A stretch of 5,664 nt of DNA, taken from an archaeon. Its GTDB lineage: Archaea > Asgardarchaeota > Hermodarchaeia > Hermodarchaeales > Hermodarchaeaceae. Under the pieces are notes generated by a model. The model saw only the letters and a list, made by a program, of their open reading frames with translations. It searched no databases and was not told the DNA's origin. The DNA lies in NCBI GenBank assembly GCA_016550425.1, contig JABXGS010000165.1, positions 1 through 5,664 on the forward strand. The letters run 5' to 3'. Of this stretch, positions 5,530-5,664 are shown in pieces (the first letter of the stretch is position 1; each line of letters opens with the position of its first letter). A program made the position numbers and the translations under genes.

Positions 5530-5598
5530 AAAAGAAAAAGTGGTCGTCCACTCCAACCGATTGAGAAGTGGGTACCAGAGGTACTTTGTAGGTCTCAC
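5530..5598 (-). repeat. Dispersed intergenic repeat, copy 7 (short, diverged 5' part)
   Basis: It lies directly after the stop of the gene cut by the right edge. On the - strand GTACC/GGTAC (3-base loop, 5572-5584) sits inside an outer TGAGA/TCTCA pairing. Then come ATCGGTTGG, AGTGGACGACCAC (core 12-mer at 5540-5551 on +) and TTTTTCTTTT. The CGGGAA and GGTGTTG blocks of the longer copies are absent or unrecognisable. Terminal hairpin and T-tract are intact, fitting a terminator. Confidence 0.68.
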
Positions 5599-5601
5599 AA
5601 A

Positions 5602-5664
5602 CTAGGGCGCAGGCGAAGGGGGAGGAGGAAACCGAGGGGCAATACCACCTAATCCCTCATCATC
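5602..5664 (-). CDS. C-terminal end of a gene cut by the right edge (proline-rich tail)
   Basis: An open - strand frame entering from the right edge encodes 20 residues ending RFPPPPSPAP and a TAG stop. The evidence that it is real is indirect: the frame is open from the edge, its tail looks like a low-complexity proline-rich C-terminus, and its stop is followed at once by repeat copy 7, as with the other - strand genes. Nothing can be said about function. Confidence 0.45.
   Translation of the reverse strand, partial: DDEGLGGIAPRFPPPPSPAP

Noticed and set aside
962..5551. Operator for a shared regulator at GTGGTCGTCCAC
   Set aside because: The 12-mer is palindrome-like but mostly lies 3' of genes next to a T-tract and is broken in three copies, so a transcript-end role fits better.
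953..5598. Canonical integron attC sites
   Set aside because: RYYYAAC occurs in copy 6 on + (GTCCAAC) but is degraded in the other copies. The matching GTT lies only a few bases away rather than at the far end of the fold. The cassette idea is kept only as a hypothesis.
953..5598. CRISPR array
   Set aside because: The repeats are separated by whole genes, vary in length, and have no spacers of uniform size or cas genes.
953..5598. Box C/D or H/ACA guide RNAs
   Set aside because: No RUGAUGA box paired with a CUGA box at the two ends of any copy, and no ACA box at a proper distance from a hairpin.
5246..5605. 119-codon + strand frame across the right-hand gap
   Set aside because: It overlaps the immunity-like gene and repeat copy 7, has no recognisable motif and is low-complexity in the AT-rich gap.

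Overview
The window looks like archaeal chromosomal DNA of moderate GC content. TATA-like boxes sit about 25 bases before the expected transcript starts (2910-2919 on +; 882-893, 1401-1410 and 4701-4710 on -). Shine-Dalgarno sequences precede some starts (GGAGGT before the ChrB-like gene, GAGG before the immunity-like gene), and the cupin gene looks leaderless. T-rich tracts follow most - strand genes. The phylum cannot be fixed from this sequence.

Layout, left to right. 1-830 (-): a ChrB-type chromate resistance domain protein translationally coupled to an MFS transporter that runs off the left edge. 1055-1351 (-): a small winged-helix-like protein. 1481-1687 (-): a 68-residue protein of unknown function. 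1801-2673 (-): a GNAT acetyltransferase with a divergent N-terminal half. 2987-4030 (+): an iron-sulfur aldo/keto reductase, the only + strand gene. 4286-4678 (-): a small cupin. 4836-5333 (-): an Imm-5-like putative immunity protein. 5602-5664 (-): the proline-rich C-terminus of a gene cut by the right edge.

The most striking feature is not a gene. Every gap between genes from 953 to 5598 holds a copy of one dispersed repeat, seven copies in all and all in the same orientation. Read on the - strand, a full copy has a variable stem-loop, a TTGGGAG-like box, a second small hairpin built on AACAC/GTGTT, the conserved string GGGGTGGACG (often completed to the hairpin GTGGACGACCAC), and a T-rich tract. 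The first stem has changed on both arms between copies, which suggests selection for RNA or single-strand DNA structure. Six copies lie directly 3' of a - strand gene. The seventh (2742-2863) lies beside the start of the inverted aldo/keto reductase. The window therefore reads as a row of single-gene units, each with one same-oriented repeat, carrying unrelated accessory cargo. It could be a family of 3'-end/terminator RNA elements, a small mobile repeat, or a cassette array. Canonical integron attC boxes were sought and not found.

Functionally only ChrB-MFS is a clear operon. The other genes (stress or xenobiotic reductase, acetyltransferase, cupin, immunity-like protein) look like independent accessory units, several with their own promoter. 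Composition supports a unit structure: the C-over-G excess on the + strand rises and resets in a sawtooth, with most resets close to a repeat copy.
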